A stretch of DNA of 43,527 nt, taken from assembly GCA_022766515.1 (NCBI GenBank), contig JALEPA010000066.1:1-43527 (forward strand), read 5' to 3'. Position numbers and translations under genes: made by a program. Below, piece after piece: positions 25,726-34,694 of this stretch. The notes beneath the pieces were generated by a model. The model was not told the origin of the DNA and did no database searches. It saw only the letters and a list, made by a program, of their open reading frames with translations. The stretch comes from Lachnospiraceae bacterium. Lineage in GTDB: Bacteria; Bacillota; Clostridia; Lachnospirales; Lachnospiraceae. Each line of letters opens with the position of its first letter. Position 1 is the first letter of the stretch.

Positions 25726-26478
25726 CTATGTTGTTAATCCATACATGGCTTTGACTTCTTCTGTATACTGACCGGGTGTATCGTAGACGATCAGTGGAGG
25801 CTGCACCTTGACCATTGGTTTGCCATCGCGTACCCCTTCGATCAAGATCATATTTGGCTCGCGGTCTGCAAATGGATGGACCAGACGCAGTTTCTTCGGT
25901 TCTAAACGATATTGACGCATCAGTACCATAATATCGGCAAGGCGAAAAGGACGATGTACCATATAAAATCGTCCTTTTGGACGAAGCAACCGGGCACTTT
26001 CCCGAATAACATCTTCCAGACTACATCGAATCTCATGGCGTGCGATCGCCAGCGGAAGATCGGGATTGGTCAATCCGTGTCTATCGTTCATATAAGGAGG
26101 ATTGACGGTCACAACATGATATTTGCCTCGACCAAGCTGTGAAGATGCGGTGCAGACATCACCTTCGTAAATGTTGATCCGCTCTTCCAGCTGATTCCAT
26201 TGTACACTTCTTGCTGCCATGTCAGCACTTTCCGTCTGCAGTTCTAAAGCATCAATATGTTCCGCCGGAGTTTTGGCAGAAAGTAATAATGGCAAGATAC
26301 CTGTACCAGTGCATAGATCAATAACAGTTTCGTTTTTGCGAACTTCTGCAAATGCACTAAGCAGTACGGCATCAATGCCAAAACAAAATTTTCCGGGATG
26401 CTGGATGATTTCCAATCCGTTTATTTGGAGATCATCCAGACGCTCGTTTTCATGTAATAAGGAATTTTTATTCACCAT
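25726..26478 (-). CDS. tRNA1(Val) adenine-37 N6-methyltransferase (YfiC/TrmN6, YabB-like)
   Basis: 250 residues, class I SAM-dependent methyltransferase. SAM motif VIDLCTGTGILPLLLS (about 48-63) and the N6-adenine catalytic motif NPPYM (in TVNPPYMNDRHG). GIDAVLLSAFAE and GRFYMVHRPFRLADIM are also family blocks. It matches the position of Bacillus yabB between ricT and rsmI. The ATG at 26478 overlaps the ricT stop by 11 bases; a GTG two codons later is an alternative start, and the ribosome site is weak, so coupling to ricT is likely. The open frame further upstream is the antisense-free shadow of the ricT tail and is not counted. Confidence 0.88.
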   Translation of the reverse strand: MVNKNSLLHENERLDDLQINGLEIIQHPGKFCFGIDAVLLSAFAEVRKNETVIDLCTGTGILPLLLSAKTPAEHIDALELQTESADMAARSVQWNQLEERINIYEGDVCTASSQLGRGKYHVVTVNPPYMNDRHGLTNPDLPLAIARHEIRCSLEDVIRESARLLRPKGRFYMVHRPFRLADIMVLMRQYRLEPKKLRLVHPFADREPNMILIEGVRDGKPMVKVQPPLIVYDTPGQYTEEVKAMYGLTT

Positions 26479-27868
26479 CTTTTGTGTGTTCCCTGTTTTC
26501 TCTGCGTGGTCGACGATTGTGGTATTTGCGTGGACCGCGATCATTTCTTCGTGCTTCCCGATTCTCGAAATCTTCATACTCATTGTGATGGAAATCCCGA
26601 TTGTTGTGAGAGGCATGATCGTTGCGGCGATGTTCGCGATTACCCTGTTCAAAACGCTGGTTACGATTGTTATGCTGATCGCCTTGCTCAAAACGCTGAT
26701 TGCGGTTATTGTGCTGATCGCTACGGTTGTTATCACGATGTCCGTTTGTTTTGGCGTTTGCCCGTTGACCATTTCGGTTAGAAGGGCGTTGACCATTGCC
26801 GGAGCGCTGATTATTGCGTCCTCGATCTTGCTGACCATCACCGGACCATTGCTCGTTGCGACGATTGTCGTGTGGATCTTTACCGGATTTTTTGCGGAAA
26901 GGTTTGTTGCCGCGACGGTTGTTTTGTGGCTTAGCAGACTCTTCCTCAACGGTCTCTTCCGGTTTACTTAATTCTTCCAATGCAATCAGATCTTCTTCAT
27001 CCAATGCTTCATCCGGTAATGCCTGTGCAGGAATGTTTTTGCCGGATGCATTCTTTTTGTCAAAAGATAATTCGGATACATGGTATTCTTTGACCTCTTT
27101 TTCCCCGCTGTCATCAGTAATAACAACTTTTACTAACTGACGAAGTACACTGACGCTCTGTACTTCACCCTCATAGACTTCCGGTGTCGATACGGAAGAT
27201 CCTACATGAGGAAGGGAGCGGTTGAGGTGCTCATAAGCTTCCTGTTCATTTTTCAGGCAGCACATAAGACGACCACACATACCGGAAATTTTAGCCGGAT
27301 TCAAGGACAAATTTTGTTCTTTTGCCATTTTGATCGAAACAGGCGCAAAATCTGACAAATACGCGTGGCAGCAAAGTGGACGGCCACAAATGGCAATACC
27401 ACCGATCATTTTCGTTTCATCACGGACGCCGATCTGACGCAACTCGATTCTTGTGTGGAATACAGATGCCAGATCTTTTACCAATTCACGGAAATCGATT
27501 CGTCCATCAGCTGTAAAATAAAACAATAATTTGTTGCGGTCAAATGTATATTCCGAGTCGATCAACTTCATTTCCAGACCGTGTTTTTGAATTTTTTCCA
27601 GACAAATATCAAAGGCTTCTTTTTCACGCTGCTCATTGATACGGCAGGTTTCCGCGTCTTCCGGTGTTGCAACACGGATCACGGGTTTGAGCGGTTGAAC
27701 GATTTGATCGTCTGTGACATTTTTGGGACCGAGTACAACGGCACCATATTCAACACCACGAGCAGTTTCTACGATAACATGATCCCCTTTTTTGATAGAA
27801 AAACCAGTGGGGTCAAAGTAGTAGACTTTACCGGGCTTACGGAATTTCACTCCGATAATTTGTATCAT
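26468..27868 (-). CDS. ricT: PSP1 domain protein RicT/YaaT with a long low-complexity tail
   Basis: 466 residues, against about 275 in Bacillus. RicT works with RicA and RicF in a complex that directs RNase Y and affects sporulation and competence. The PSP1 core (about 1-210) shows VEYGAVVLGPKN, DFRELVKDLASVFHTRIELRQ, and the cysteine blocks CGRPLCCHAYLSDF and GMCGRLMCCLKNEQ, which hold iron-sulfur clusters in the Bacillus complex. A segment rich in Glu follows (EALDEEDLIALEELSKPEE), then about 150 residues rich in Asn, Arg, Gln, Gly and His with tandem DQHNNRNQRFEQG repeats (DNA period 39 bases, 26645-26683 and 26684-26722). The tail is probably disordered and RNA-binding, by inference. Confidence 0.92.
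   Translation of the reverse strand: MIQIIGVKFRKPGKVYYFDPTGFSIKKGDHVIVETARGVEYGAVVLGPKNVTDDQIVQPLKPVIRVATPEDAETCRINEQREKEAFDICLEKIQKHGLEMKLIDSEYTFDRNKLLFYFTADGRIDFRELVKDLASVFHTRIELRQIGVRDETKMIGGIAICGRPLCCHAYLSDFAPVSIKMAKEQNLSLNPAKISGMCGRLMCCLKNEQEAYEHLNRSLPHVGSSVSTPEVYEGEVQSVSVLRQLVKVVITDDSGEKEVKEYHVSELSFDKKNASGKNIPAQALPDEALDEEDLIALEELSKPEETVEEESAKPQNNRRGNKPFRKKSGKDPHDNRRNEQWSGDGQQDRGRNNQRSGNGQRPSNRNGQRANAKTNGHRDNNRSDQHNNRNQRFEQGDQHNNRNQRFEQGNREHRRNDHASHNNRDFHHNEYEDFENREARRNDRGPRKYHNRRPRRENREHTKDGE
26645..26722 (-). repeat. 39-base tandem repeat coding for DQHNNRNQRFEQG
   Basis: Two adjacent 39-base units with several differences, each coding 13 residues in the ricT tail, with shorter related pieces on both sides. 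Likely arose by slippage. Confidence 0.75.
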
Positions 27869-27895
27869 AATTTATTAGTTCCTTTCTATATCTGG

Positions 27896-28885
27896 TCAAT
27901 CTTTGATAACTAAAAGCATTAACTCGATCGCCAGTTCAAAATTAACATTTGCATCCAGTCGGATCTTTACCTTATTGATCGCCTCGATGATGCGCTCCAG
28001 ATCTTCGTAGCCACGCTTGGATGCCTGTTTGGTAATGGCAGTATATTCATCTCTGTACAAGAGCAGATTTGTATCTTTTGTTGCCTTGTACATTAAAATA
28101 TCGCGGTACCATAAAAGCATCAGATCGAGATAATCATAAAAGTTGCCTTTATCTTTTGCGAAAGAACGAATGACATCCATGATGGAATATAATGGCATAT
28201 CGTCAATCTGTTTTAGGAGTCCCAAAACTTGGTCTTTCATTGCCTGGAAATCTTCTGATTGTGCAAAACGAAGAGCCTGTCCGATATTTCCCTGGCAAAA
28301 ACCTGCAGCAATATCAGCTACATCTTTTTCCATCTGCAATTTATTTACCAAATAAGCAGAAATCTCTTCTTTGGATACCGGATTCATCTGCAATTTGACG
28401 CAGCGGGAATTGATCGTTGGGAGTAATGATGATTCGTTATCTGCCAACAAAATAATTACTGCGTATGCAGGTGGTTCTTCCAAAGTTTTTAACAGTGCGT
28501 TTTGCGCCTGCTCATTCATGCGATGCGCATCAGGAATGATGTACACTTTGTAAGGACTGCTATAAGGCTTGATCTGTATATCGTTATTGAGCTGCTCGCG
28601 GATCTCATCCACACGAATGTTGAATTTTTCATGTGTGATAATGTGGATATCAGGATGGTTGGCAGAGGCTGCCTGTTTGCAGGATTTGCAATTACCACAG
28701 GCATCGTGATGCTCTGTAGGATTTTCGCATAATAACGCTCTTGCAAATGCCATCGCCATCGTGTGTCGTCCTGATCCTGCATCGCCGCAAAATAAATAAG
28801 CATGTGAAATATTATTCTGCTCCAATGCTGACTGCAGATGATCTTTTATTTGTTGTTGTCCAATAATTTCTTGAAAGCGAATCAT
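27896..28885 (-). CDS. holB: DNA polymerase III delta' subunit
   Basis: 329 residues, clamp-loader subunit of AAA+ fold. Motifs: IIGQQQIKDHLQSALEQNNISHAYLF (N-terminus), a Walker A region GDAGSGRHTMA in which Lys is replaced, a zinc module (CGNCKSCKQ), and NALLKTLEEPPAYAVIILLADNE with TINSRCVKLQ. Loss of the Walker Lys agrees with delta' not hydrolysing ATP in many bacteria. It is 27 bases upstream of ricT and 45 downstream of yaaR, in the common Firmicutes order. Confidence 0.95.
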   Translation of the reverse strand: MIRFQEIIGQQQIKDHLQSALEQNNISHAYLFCGDAGSGRHTMAMAFARALLCENPTEHHDACGNCKSCKQAASANHPDIHIITHEKFNIRVDEIREQLNNDIQIKPYSSPYKVYIIPDAHRMNEQAQNALLKTLEEPPAYAVIILLADNESSLLPTINSRCVKLQMNPVSKEEISAYLVNKLQMEKDVADIAAGFCQGNIGQALRFAQSEDFQAMKDQVLGLLKQIDDMPLYSIMDVIRSFAKDKGNFYDYLDLMLLWYRDILMYKATKDTNLLLYRDEYTAITKQASKRGYEDLERIIEAINKVKIRLDANVNFELAIELMLLVIKD

Positions 28886-28930
28886 AAACTTTTTCCTTTC
28901 TGTTGCTGTGACAAAGGTGCTGTCACAGGG

Positions 28931-29371
28931 TTAAGTAAATATATCCAAAAGAAGACCACGAATTTCGTCTATTTTACTTAGGATCGCTAAATGATCTTGC
29001 TCTTCATTCAGCAATTCTTCAGCCAACTCATCCAATGCCTGGTTTACTTGCTTTACAATACCATATACACGGTGTCTTCCCTTTTTGTCCAAAAAATTTT
29101 CACGGCTGAATTTATGGGAGTGACTGACGATCTCATTCATAAATTCCTGGATCAGCCGTCGATATTGCTTCATATCACGAATGTCGCGCCGCTTGCCTAA
29201 TCGATAGCCCTGCTGCGTGATCTCTTCCATCATGGTAGAAAGTTGTGCCTGCAATTCCGTCTCTTCGATATTGCTCAAGAGCGTGAATCGAAAACTGCTG
29301 TCTGCCTCGGCTACGGGTGCCTTAGCGACCGTCTGCTGTATCTGTTGCAGATTATTAATTTTTAGATCCAT
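28931..29371 (-). CDS. yaaR: YaaR family protein (DUF327)
   Basis: 146 residues, helical, with the family start MDLKINNLQQIQ and core FRFTLLSNIEETELQAQLST, GYRLGKRRDIRDMKQYRRLI and HRVYGIVKQVNQALDELAEE. Function not known; it is found between tmk and holB in Bacillus and Clostridia. ATG 29371 follows AAGAAGGTG; the frame is open further up, but the leader there does not look coding. Confidence 0.88.
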   Translation of the reverse strand: MDLKINNLQQIQQTVAKAPVAEADSSFRFTLLSNIEETELQAQLSTMMEEITQQGYRLGKRRDIRDMKQYRRLIQEFMNEIVSHSHKFSRENFLDKKGRHRVYGIVKQVNQALDELAEELLNEEQDHLAILSKIDEIRGLLLDIFT

Positions 29372-29461
29372 GTAAGACACCTTCTTTCTATCGTTTCCGC
29401 GAGTACAGTGAAGTCCTGTGATCCATTGCAACCGCAGAGTATTTGCGGAAGTCTGGTGGTA

Positions 29462-30103
29462 TTATCTGGTTTCTGCAATATCATAAAATGGTGCAACATA
29501 CTGCCAAATATCTTTGGCAATATCGTCAACGGACTGATTACCATCTACGATCAAGACGCTTTCCTGTCCCTGAAAGCGGTCAAATAACTGATAATAACGG
29601 CTCCGTACTTTGGTTAGCTGCTCGGTAGTCTCGTATCGCTCGGTGTGAAAACGACCTGCAGTGATACGCTCCATAGCAACTTCCGGATCTACATCGATAA
29701 AGATGTGGCAGTCCGGACGCAAGATCTCGGTTGCCTGTGAATTCATTTGAATCAGCCATTCCAGAGGAATGTTTACGCTTTGGTAAGCATAAGTGGAAAA
29801 GATGAAGCGATCGGAAAGTACGGTGATCCCATCTTGGATCTTTCCACAAAGTCCATCTGATTCATTCAGCAAATGGTCCAGACGGTCTGCAGCAAATAGA
29901 GCGGCAATGCTGTATTCATCCGCAGAAGTTCTTCCGGTCATGCATTGATGTACTAAGGAGCCGATCGGACCATCGGTAGGTTCTTTTGTCTCCATACATC
30001 GCACACCGAGTTCCTCAATCTTTTCTTTGAGTAAACGGATCTGTGTGCTTTTTCCGCTTCCGTCAATGCCTTCAAAGACGAAAAAATGTCCTGTATTTTC
30101 CAT
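29462..30103 (-). CDS. tmk: Thymidylate kinase
   Basis: 213 residues; phosphorylates dTMP to dTDP. P-loop FEGIDGSGKSTQIRLL (about 10-25), the dTMP-binding ETKEPTDGPIG and the DRFIFSTYAYQ block (the family DRY-like region) are visible. ATG at 30103 has GGAGG upstream. First gene of the leftward tmk-yaaR-holB-ricT-yabB-rsmI cluster. Confidence 0.96.
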   Translation of the reverse strand: MENTGHFFVFEGIDGSGKSTQIRLLKEKIEELGVRCMETKEPTDGPIGSLVHQCMTGRTSADEYSIAALFAADRLDHLLNESDGLCGKIQDGITVLSDRFIFSTYAYQSVNIPLEWLIQMNSQATEILRPDCHIFIDVDPEVAMERITAGRFHTERYETTEQLTKVRSRYYQLFDRFQGQESVLIVDGNQSVDDIAKDIWQYVAPFYDIAETR

Positions 30104-30197
30104 TACTATCCTCCGTAATATTATTTCAATAAATACACACTATCCATTATATTTTACTATTTTTTTATAGCATTTGCAAGATGTACGGCGGGGGCGG

Positions 30198-30226
30198 TTG
30201 ACTTTGCAAATAGTGACCGATATAAT
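30198..30226 (+). promoter_or_regulatory. SigA-type promoter of the HD-GYP gene
   Basis: TTGACT (30198-30203), 17-base spacer, TATAAT (30221-30226). It implies a leader of about 120 bases before the start at 30355, with a repeated ATATGCAG (30240-30247 and 30259-30266) and possible GC-rich pairing (CAGGGCG with CGCCTG). Confidence 0.75.
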
Positions 30227-30354
30227 CAAAAGAAGACGAAATATGCAGGGCGGTGAACATATGCAGAAATGCCGATAATACGCCTGTGCGGGATCGTTAT
30301 GCAATTTGTATGATGGGATGGAAGAGGTCTGAATAAGACGGGAATGGAGAGACT

Positions 30355-31269
30355 ATGACAAAACAGGATAATACTGCGGGAGAATTGAGCAAGTTGATAG
30401 AAAAGGTAAGGAATACCGGTGCATACTGCCATTTCAACGAGGCTGTAATGCAGTCGGCAAAGCTGTTGGAAAATTCCTTATCGAGTTTTATTACCAATAT
30501 AGATGAAGATCTGACCAGTAACGATCTTCTTAACCAGACAAAAGAAATTATTGTAATGAGCGAAAATCCGCTCCATACTTTTCATGTATTGCACAAGATC
30601 AGAAAGTATGACGATGCTACTTTTATTCATAGTTTGAATGTAGCGATCCTGTGCAATTTATATGGACAGTGGACAAATATGCCGCAGGAAGAGTGCGATG
30701 TTCTTACATTGGCAGGTTTGTTGCATGATGTGGGCAAAATGAAGATACCGGAAGAAATTATCAAAAAACCGGGCAGCTTGACCGAAGAAGAGTTTAATGA
30801 AGTGAAAAACCATCCACGACGCGGTTACTTGTTATTGGAATCGTTGCATATTGATGATCGGATCAAAAAGGCGGCACTGCAGCATCATGAACGATGTGAT
30901 GGAAGTGGCTATCCGGATGGTCTGGTGAGTGAACAGATTGATGATTTTGCCAAGATCGTTGCGATCGCTGATATTTACGATGCATTGACTTCGGCGAGAG
31001 TATATCGTGGACCGTTGTGTCCGTTTGCGGTCATTGATATGATCGAGAAAGACAATCAGCAGAAGAAGTTTGATTCAAGATTCTTGATCCCATTTTTGAC
31101 GGGGATCGTTCGTTCTTTTATCGGGTGCGAAGTGCTTTTATCCGATGGAAGAAAGGCAAAGATTTTAAAAGAAAATACAGACCAATTTGCGAAACCGATC
31201 GTACAAATCGGTCAAGAACAAATTGATCTGCAAAATGAAAAGGAATGTGTTATCCAATCTTTAATTTAA
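30355..31269 (+). CDS. HD-GYP domain phosphodiesterase (probable cyclic di-GMP hydrolase)
   Basis: 304 residues. All HD-GYP residues I would look for are present: HSLNVA, LLHDVGKMKIP (HD), HPRRGYLLLE, HHERCDGSGYP (HHExxDGxGYP) and IVAIADIYDALTS. The N-terminal 80 residues form no recognised sensor, and no response-regulator receiver or membrane segment is seen, so it is a soluble stand-alone enzyme. It probably breaks down c-di-GMP or a related cyclic dinucleotide; specificity is not readable. Start at 30355 after GGAGAG. Its end overlaps the end of murA (opposite strand) by 20 bases. Confidence 0.9.
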   Translation: MTKQDNTAGELSKLIEKVRNTGAYCHFNEAVMQSAKLLENSLSSFITNIDEDLTSNDLLNQTKEIIVMSENPLHTFHVLHKIRKYDDATFIHSLNVAILCNLYGQWTNMPQEECDVLTLAGLLHDVGKMKIPEEIIKKPGSLTEEEFNEVKNHPRRGYLLLESLHIDDRIKKAALQHHERCDGSGYPDGLVSEQIDDFAKIVAIADIYDALTSARVYRGPLCPFAVIDMIEKDNQQKKFDSRFLIPFLTGIVRSFIGCEVLLSDGRKAKILKENTDQFAKPIVQIGQEQIDLQNEKECVIQSLI

Positions 31270-32554
31270 ATTTTTGAATTGCCCGCTCATCATCTACCGG
31301 AATCTTTTCGATAGAGCCACCGAGTGCGGCAATTTTTTGTTCAAATCCTTCATAGCCTCGTTCAATGTATTGAATGGAATCCACGGTCGAATATCCATCA
31401 GCAACAAGAGCAGCGACAACCAGTGCAGCTCCTGCACGAAGATCCGGTGCGCTGACAGCAGCTCCGGTAAATCCTTCAACGCCTTCAATAATGGCAACCG
31501 TACCGCTTTCTACTTTGATAGAAGCACCCATACGGGAAAGTTCATCCACATACTTGAATCGGTTTTCAAATATACTCTCGGTTACAATGCTTGTGCCCTC
31601 AGAAAGTGCCAAAAGTGTGGCAATCTGTGGCTGCATATCCGTTGGAAATCCCGGATAAGGCAGAGTCTTGATCTGCGTATGTCCCAATCTATGGTCACTT
31701 GTTACTCGAATAGCATCATCAAATTCTTCCACAACAGCACCAATTTCCATCAATTTAACAGAAATTGCCTCTAAATGCTGTGGAATAACATTCTTGATCA
31801 AGATATCTCCGCGTGTTGCGGCAGCAGCTACCATGAAAGTACCTGCTTCGATCTGATCAGGAATGATCGAATATTCACTGGCATGCAAAGAAGAAACACC
31901 GGTAATACGGATCTTATCGGTACCTGCACCCTTGATGTTTGCTCCCATACTATTCAAGAAGTTGGCAACATCTACGATATGTGGCTCTTTGGCAGCATTT
32001 TCGATGATGGTCTTACCGTCCGCCATACATGCAGCAAGCATGATGTTGATGGTAGCACCAACAGAAACCGTATCCAAAAAGATATGATTTCCTACCAACT
32101 GATCTGCGATCGTATTGATCATACCGTGCTCGATCGTTACGGTAGCACCAAGAGCACGGAAACCCTTCAAATGTAAATCGATAGGACGACTTCCTATCTC
32201 ACATCCGCCCGGAAGGGCAACAGATCCTTTTTTATATTTACCAAGTAATGCGCCTAATAAATAATAGGACGCACGGATTTTGCGAATAGAGTCGTAATCA
32301 ATCGTGTAATCACTGATCGTAGCACCATTGATCGCAACAGTATGAGCATTGATGCGCTTTACGGTAGCACCAATTCCCTCAATCGCGGTTAATAATACAT
32401 TAATATCTCTAACATCGGGAAGGTTATCTACGATAACTGTCTCATCAGCCATGATCGCTGCCGCCAATATTCCCAATGCAGCATTTTTGGCACCGCCGAT
32501 GGTCACCTCACCTTTTAAAGGTGCGCCTCCCTTGATTATATACTGATTTTCCAT
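31250..32554 (-). CDS. murA: UDP-N-acetylglucosamine 1-carboxyvinyltransferase MurA
   Basis: 434 residues; makes the first committed precursor of peptidoglycan from UDP-GlcNAc and PEP. The start YIIKGGAPLKGEVTIGGAKN and the active-site loop LPGGCEIGSRPIDLHLKGF are visible; the catalytic cysteine is present, so the enzyme should be fosfomycin-sensitive. LRAGAALVVAALVADGYS is a late conserved block. ATG 32554 has GAGGTG upstream; a strong promoter lies at 32619-32646. It converges on the HD-GYP gene. Firmicutes often have two MurA copies; which one this is cannot be told. Confidence 0.96.
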   Translation of the reverse strand: MENQYIIKGGAPLKGEVTIGGAKNAALGILAAAIMADETVIVDNLPDVRDINVLLTAIEGIGATVKRINAHTVAINGATISDYTIDYDSIRKIRASYYLLGALLGKYKKGSVALPGGCEIGSRPIDLHLKGFRALGATVTIEHGMINTIADQLVGNHIFLDTVSVGATINIMLAACMADGKTIIENAAKEPHIVDVANFLNSMGANIKGAGTDKIRITGVSSLHASEYSIIPDQIEAGTFMVAAAATRGDILIKNVIPQHLEAISVKLMEIGAVVEEFDDAIRVTSDHRLGHTQIKTLPYPGFPTDMQPQIATLLALSEGTSIVTESIFENRFKYVDELSRMGASIKVESGTVAIIEGVEGFTGAAVSAPDLRAGAALVVAALVADGYSTVDSIQYIERGYEGFEQKIAALGGSIEKIPVDDERAIQKFKLKIG

Positions 32555-32618
32555 ATCACACCTCACACAGTTTGTTAGGCTTATTCAAAAAAATGAACAG
32601 AAGTCAACACATCACTAT

Positions 32619-32646
32619 ATTATAATTATTTGTACGAAACTGTCAA
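32619..32646 (-). promoter_or_regulatory. SigA-type promoter of murA
   Basis: On the minus strand TTGACA (32646-32641), 16-base spacer, TATAAT (32624-32619). Consensus elements 65 bases upstream of the murA start. Confidence 0.85.
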
Positions 32647-32778
32647 CCAAAAACCAGTGGATTTCACGAAAAATCAATGAAATCATTTTCGTAAAATACC
32701 GTTTTGTCGAATTGTTTTCGTTACCTGTGTTATTTTACAACACAAACTGCCAAATTCTGGCAATATGTGCAAAAATCG

Positions 32779-34638
32779 TTATTTGCGGCGGTTCTCAAAA
32801 TACACAAACGAATCAATGGCATCAAAAATATCCTGGAAGGTTTCTTTTGGAGCGACATCAATGTAGCGTTTCAGGATTTCCTGCTCATCGCTGCCGTGAT
32901 ACCTTCCGTAAAAAATATCAAACAAATTATGCCCTCTGACATATATTTTGATATCTTCTATATTATCTTTAATATCCTGTTTGCTGCGAATACGAATGTT
33001 TTTGATCCGCTGCAGCCGCTTAAAACTATTTAGTTTGAACAGGTAATCGCGAAACTTCTTATAAAGTATATTGTAAAAATCCTCCTCGCTTTTAATCACG
33101 CCAATCTTTGCCATGACTTTCGGATCCAAAAAGTAATTTTCAAAGGAGTAATATTTTAAAATAAGTACATTTTTCGGTTCAACCTTTGGCAGGTTGCCGA
33201 CATCCTCCTTGGCGCGCTGGTCATAGTAACTGCATAACTGCCGTTTCAAATGTTTTGGATTTTTACCGTCACTGTCGCGTATCATCAAAAACTGATCTTT
33301 TAAATACAATTTATTAATGTATTTGAGGTTGGCGTAAGTTTTAATATTGGTGCAGCTGTTGACCGGAACGATGGAAATTCTTTGCAGATTACCGTTTTCA
33401 TCGTAGATCTCAGAGTAGTATTTCTCCAAAAGCAGCGGAAGGCGGTTGCTGTCCTGCTTGCCCTCTACGATAAATACAAAGCTGACATTCATCAGATCGT
33501 TTGCGGTATAGCCAAGATCATCCAAAATTTCATCAATGACGGTATCTTTCTTGGTCGTTGTGTAATAGTTTTCATCCAGCACCACTTCGCGGATCTGTTT
33601 TGTTGAAAAGTTGAAGATCAGATTTGGCGAATGGGTTGAGAAGAATACCTGATTTTTCTTGGAAAGACGGTACAGGATCTCACTTGCCACTTTTTGCAGT
33701 TGTGGATGCAGATAGATCTCAGGATCTTCCATTAAAATAATGCAGGGAAGTGTGTTATCTTCCTCGATATATGCCTCCAATAGGGAGAGAGCGTAGATGC
33801 TGCGAAGTCCTTCGCCAAGCAGATTGATCGGACCGACCAAACCATTGCGTTCCTTATCATATACCTGTGTCTGCACATGAAGCAGATTATCCATATTGTA
33901 ATCTAACACATAACGGACTTCCTGAGATGGACTGCCGTTGGCGTGGAAATGTCGGTTTACTTTTTCGGCAAATTCCGTCAGATTTGTATGGAATAATTTA
34001 TATTGTAAAAGGCGCGCAGTTTCAAATACCGTCAGTTCCTCCGGTGTCTTTTTGTTGATCAAACCAATACACTGGAAGCAGCGGTTACAACTTCGGGCTG
34101 CATCAAAGGTACATTCATTGTCCTTCAACATTTGAAAAGATTCTTTGTCATAGAAACTGAATACATCGTTCTGCAGCGCCTCGAGATTTCGACTTTGGTC
34201 GATATGATATATTTTTGGAAAAACCAAAGGAATATATTCGTTATTTTTGGAATATCCATCATCGTAGCGTGTGTGTAGGTTAGGGGTTACCACACAGGTA
34301 AAGGATAAGATATTATCCTGAAAGGAAGGGAGCTTTGCACGAAAATCTTCCAGCCAGCGGTCGTAATCTTTGCATTTGTTTAACACATTGCGATGGTGAA
34401 ATTCTACGAGATCTGTCTCGCTAAATTCCAAATACAAAGAAACAGTGATCGGTTTGTTGGGATCCAAAAACTCCATCGATGATACGGTATGATGTCCCAT
34501 TGACAGCAAAACGGCATCTATGACGGCTGATTTTCCGGTATTATTTTTGCCAACAAGGATCAATGCATTTTCAACCTCATTGATCTCCATTTCGCGAATG
34601 GATTTGTAATTTGTAATCTTTAAATAAGAAATTTTCAT
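32779..34638 (-). CDS. OLD-family-like ATPase with TOPRIM nuclease domain
   Basis: 619 residues. N-terminal ABC-type ATPase: MKISYLKITNYKSIREMEI, Walker A VGKNNTGKSAV (about 29-39), signature-like LLGEGLRSIYALSLLEAY (about 274-291), Walker B CIILMEDPEIYLHPQ (about 299-313), and FFSTHSPNLI. The C-terminal part (about 385-619) starts FVFIVEGKQDSNRLPLLLEKY, a TOPRIM Glu motif, followed by MIRDSDGKNP (acidic pair). Four cysteines at 176, 184, 187 and 190 (C-x7-C-x2-C-x2-C) form an unusual metal-binding-like cluster inside the ATPase domain. OLD proteins act in DNA repair and phage defence; no GajB-like helicase is next to it. 56 bases after the flavin-reductase-fold gene. Confidence 0.82.
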   Translation of the reverse strand: MKISYLKITNYKSIREMEINEVENALILVGKNNTGKSAVIDAVLLSMGHHTVSSMEFLDPNKPITVSLYLEFSETDLVEFHHRNVLNKCKDYDRWLEDFRAKLPSFQDNILSFTCVVTPNLHTRYDDGYSKNNEYIPLVFPKIYHIDQSRNLEALQNDVFSFYDKESFQMLKDNECTFDAARSCNRCFQCIGLINKKTPEELTVFETARLLQYKLFHTNLTEFAEKVNRHFHANGSPSQEVRYVLDYNMDNLLHVQTQVYDKERNGLVGPINLLGEGLRSIYALSLLEAYIEEDNTLPCIILMEDPEIYLHPQLQKVASEILYRLSKKNQVFFSTHSPNLIFNFSTKQIREVVLDENYYTTTKKDTVIDEILDDLGYTANDLMNVSFVFIVEGKQDSNRLPLLLEKYYSEIYDENGNLQRISIVPVNSCTNIKTYANLKYINKLYLKDQFLMIRDSDGKNPKHLKRQLCSYYDQRAKEDVGNLPKVEPKNVLILKYYSFENYFLDPKVMAKIGVIKSEEDFYNILYKKFRDYLFKLNSFKRLQRIKNIRIRSKQDIKDNIEDIKIYVRGHNLFDIFYGRYHGSDEQEILKRYIDVAPKETFQDIFDAIDSFVYFENRRK

Positions 34639-34694
34639 AGCTTCCTCCATTTCCCTGTACAGTTTATTATATGATCTTTCCTCAAAACAGTGTA

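Noticed and set aside
25726-26949. 407-codon frame giving a longer N-terminus to the YabB-like methyltransferase
   Set aside because: The extra 157 residues are an out-of-frame reading of the low-complexity ricT tail (Thr/Ile/Val-rich repeats) and match no methyltransferase.
26219-26971. 250-codon plus-strand frame rich in Val, Ile and Leu resembling a membrane protein
   Set aside because: It is the complement of the repetitive ricT tail; the hydrophobic look comes from the antisense of Asn/Arg/His codons.
30227-30354. c-di-GMP-I riboswitch before the HD-GYP gene
   Set aside because: The conserved GGTCACGCAC-like and tetraloop segments of that class are not present.
31274-32176. Plus-strand frames of 166 and 133 codons
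   Set aside because: Antisense to murA, which is certain; no ribosome sites.
32779-34638. Gabija phage-defence system
   Set aside because: The OLD-like gene could pass for GajA, but there is no GajB helicase beside it; neighbours are murA and a flavin-fold gene.
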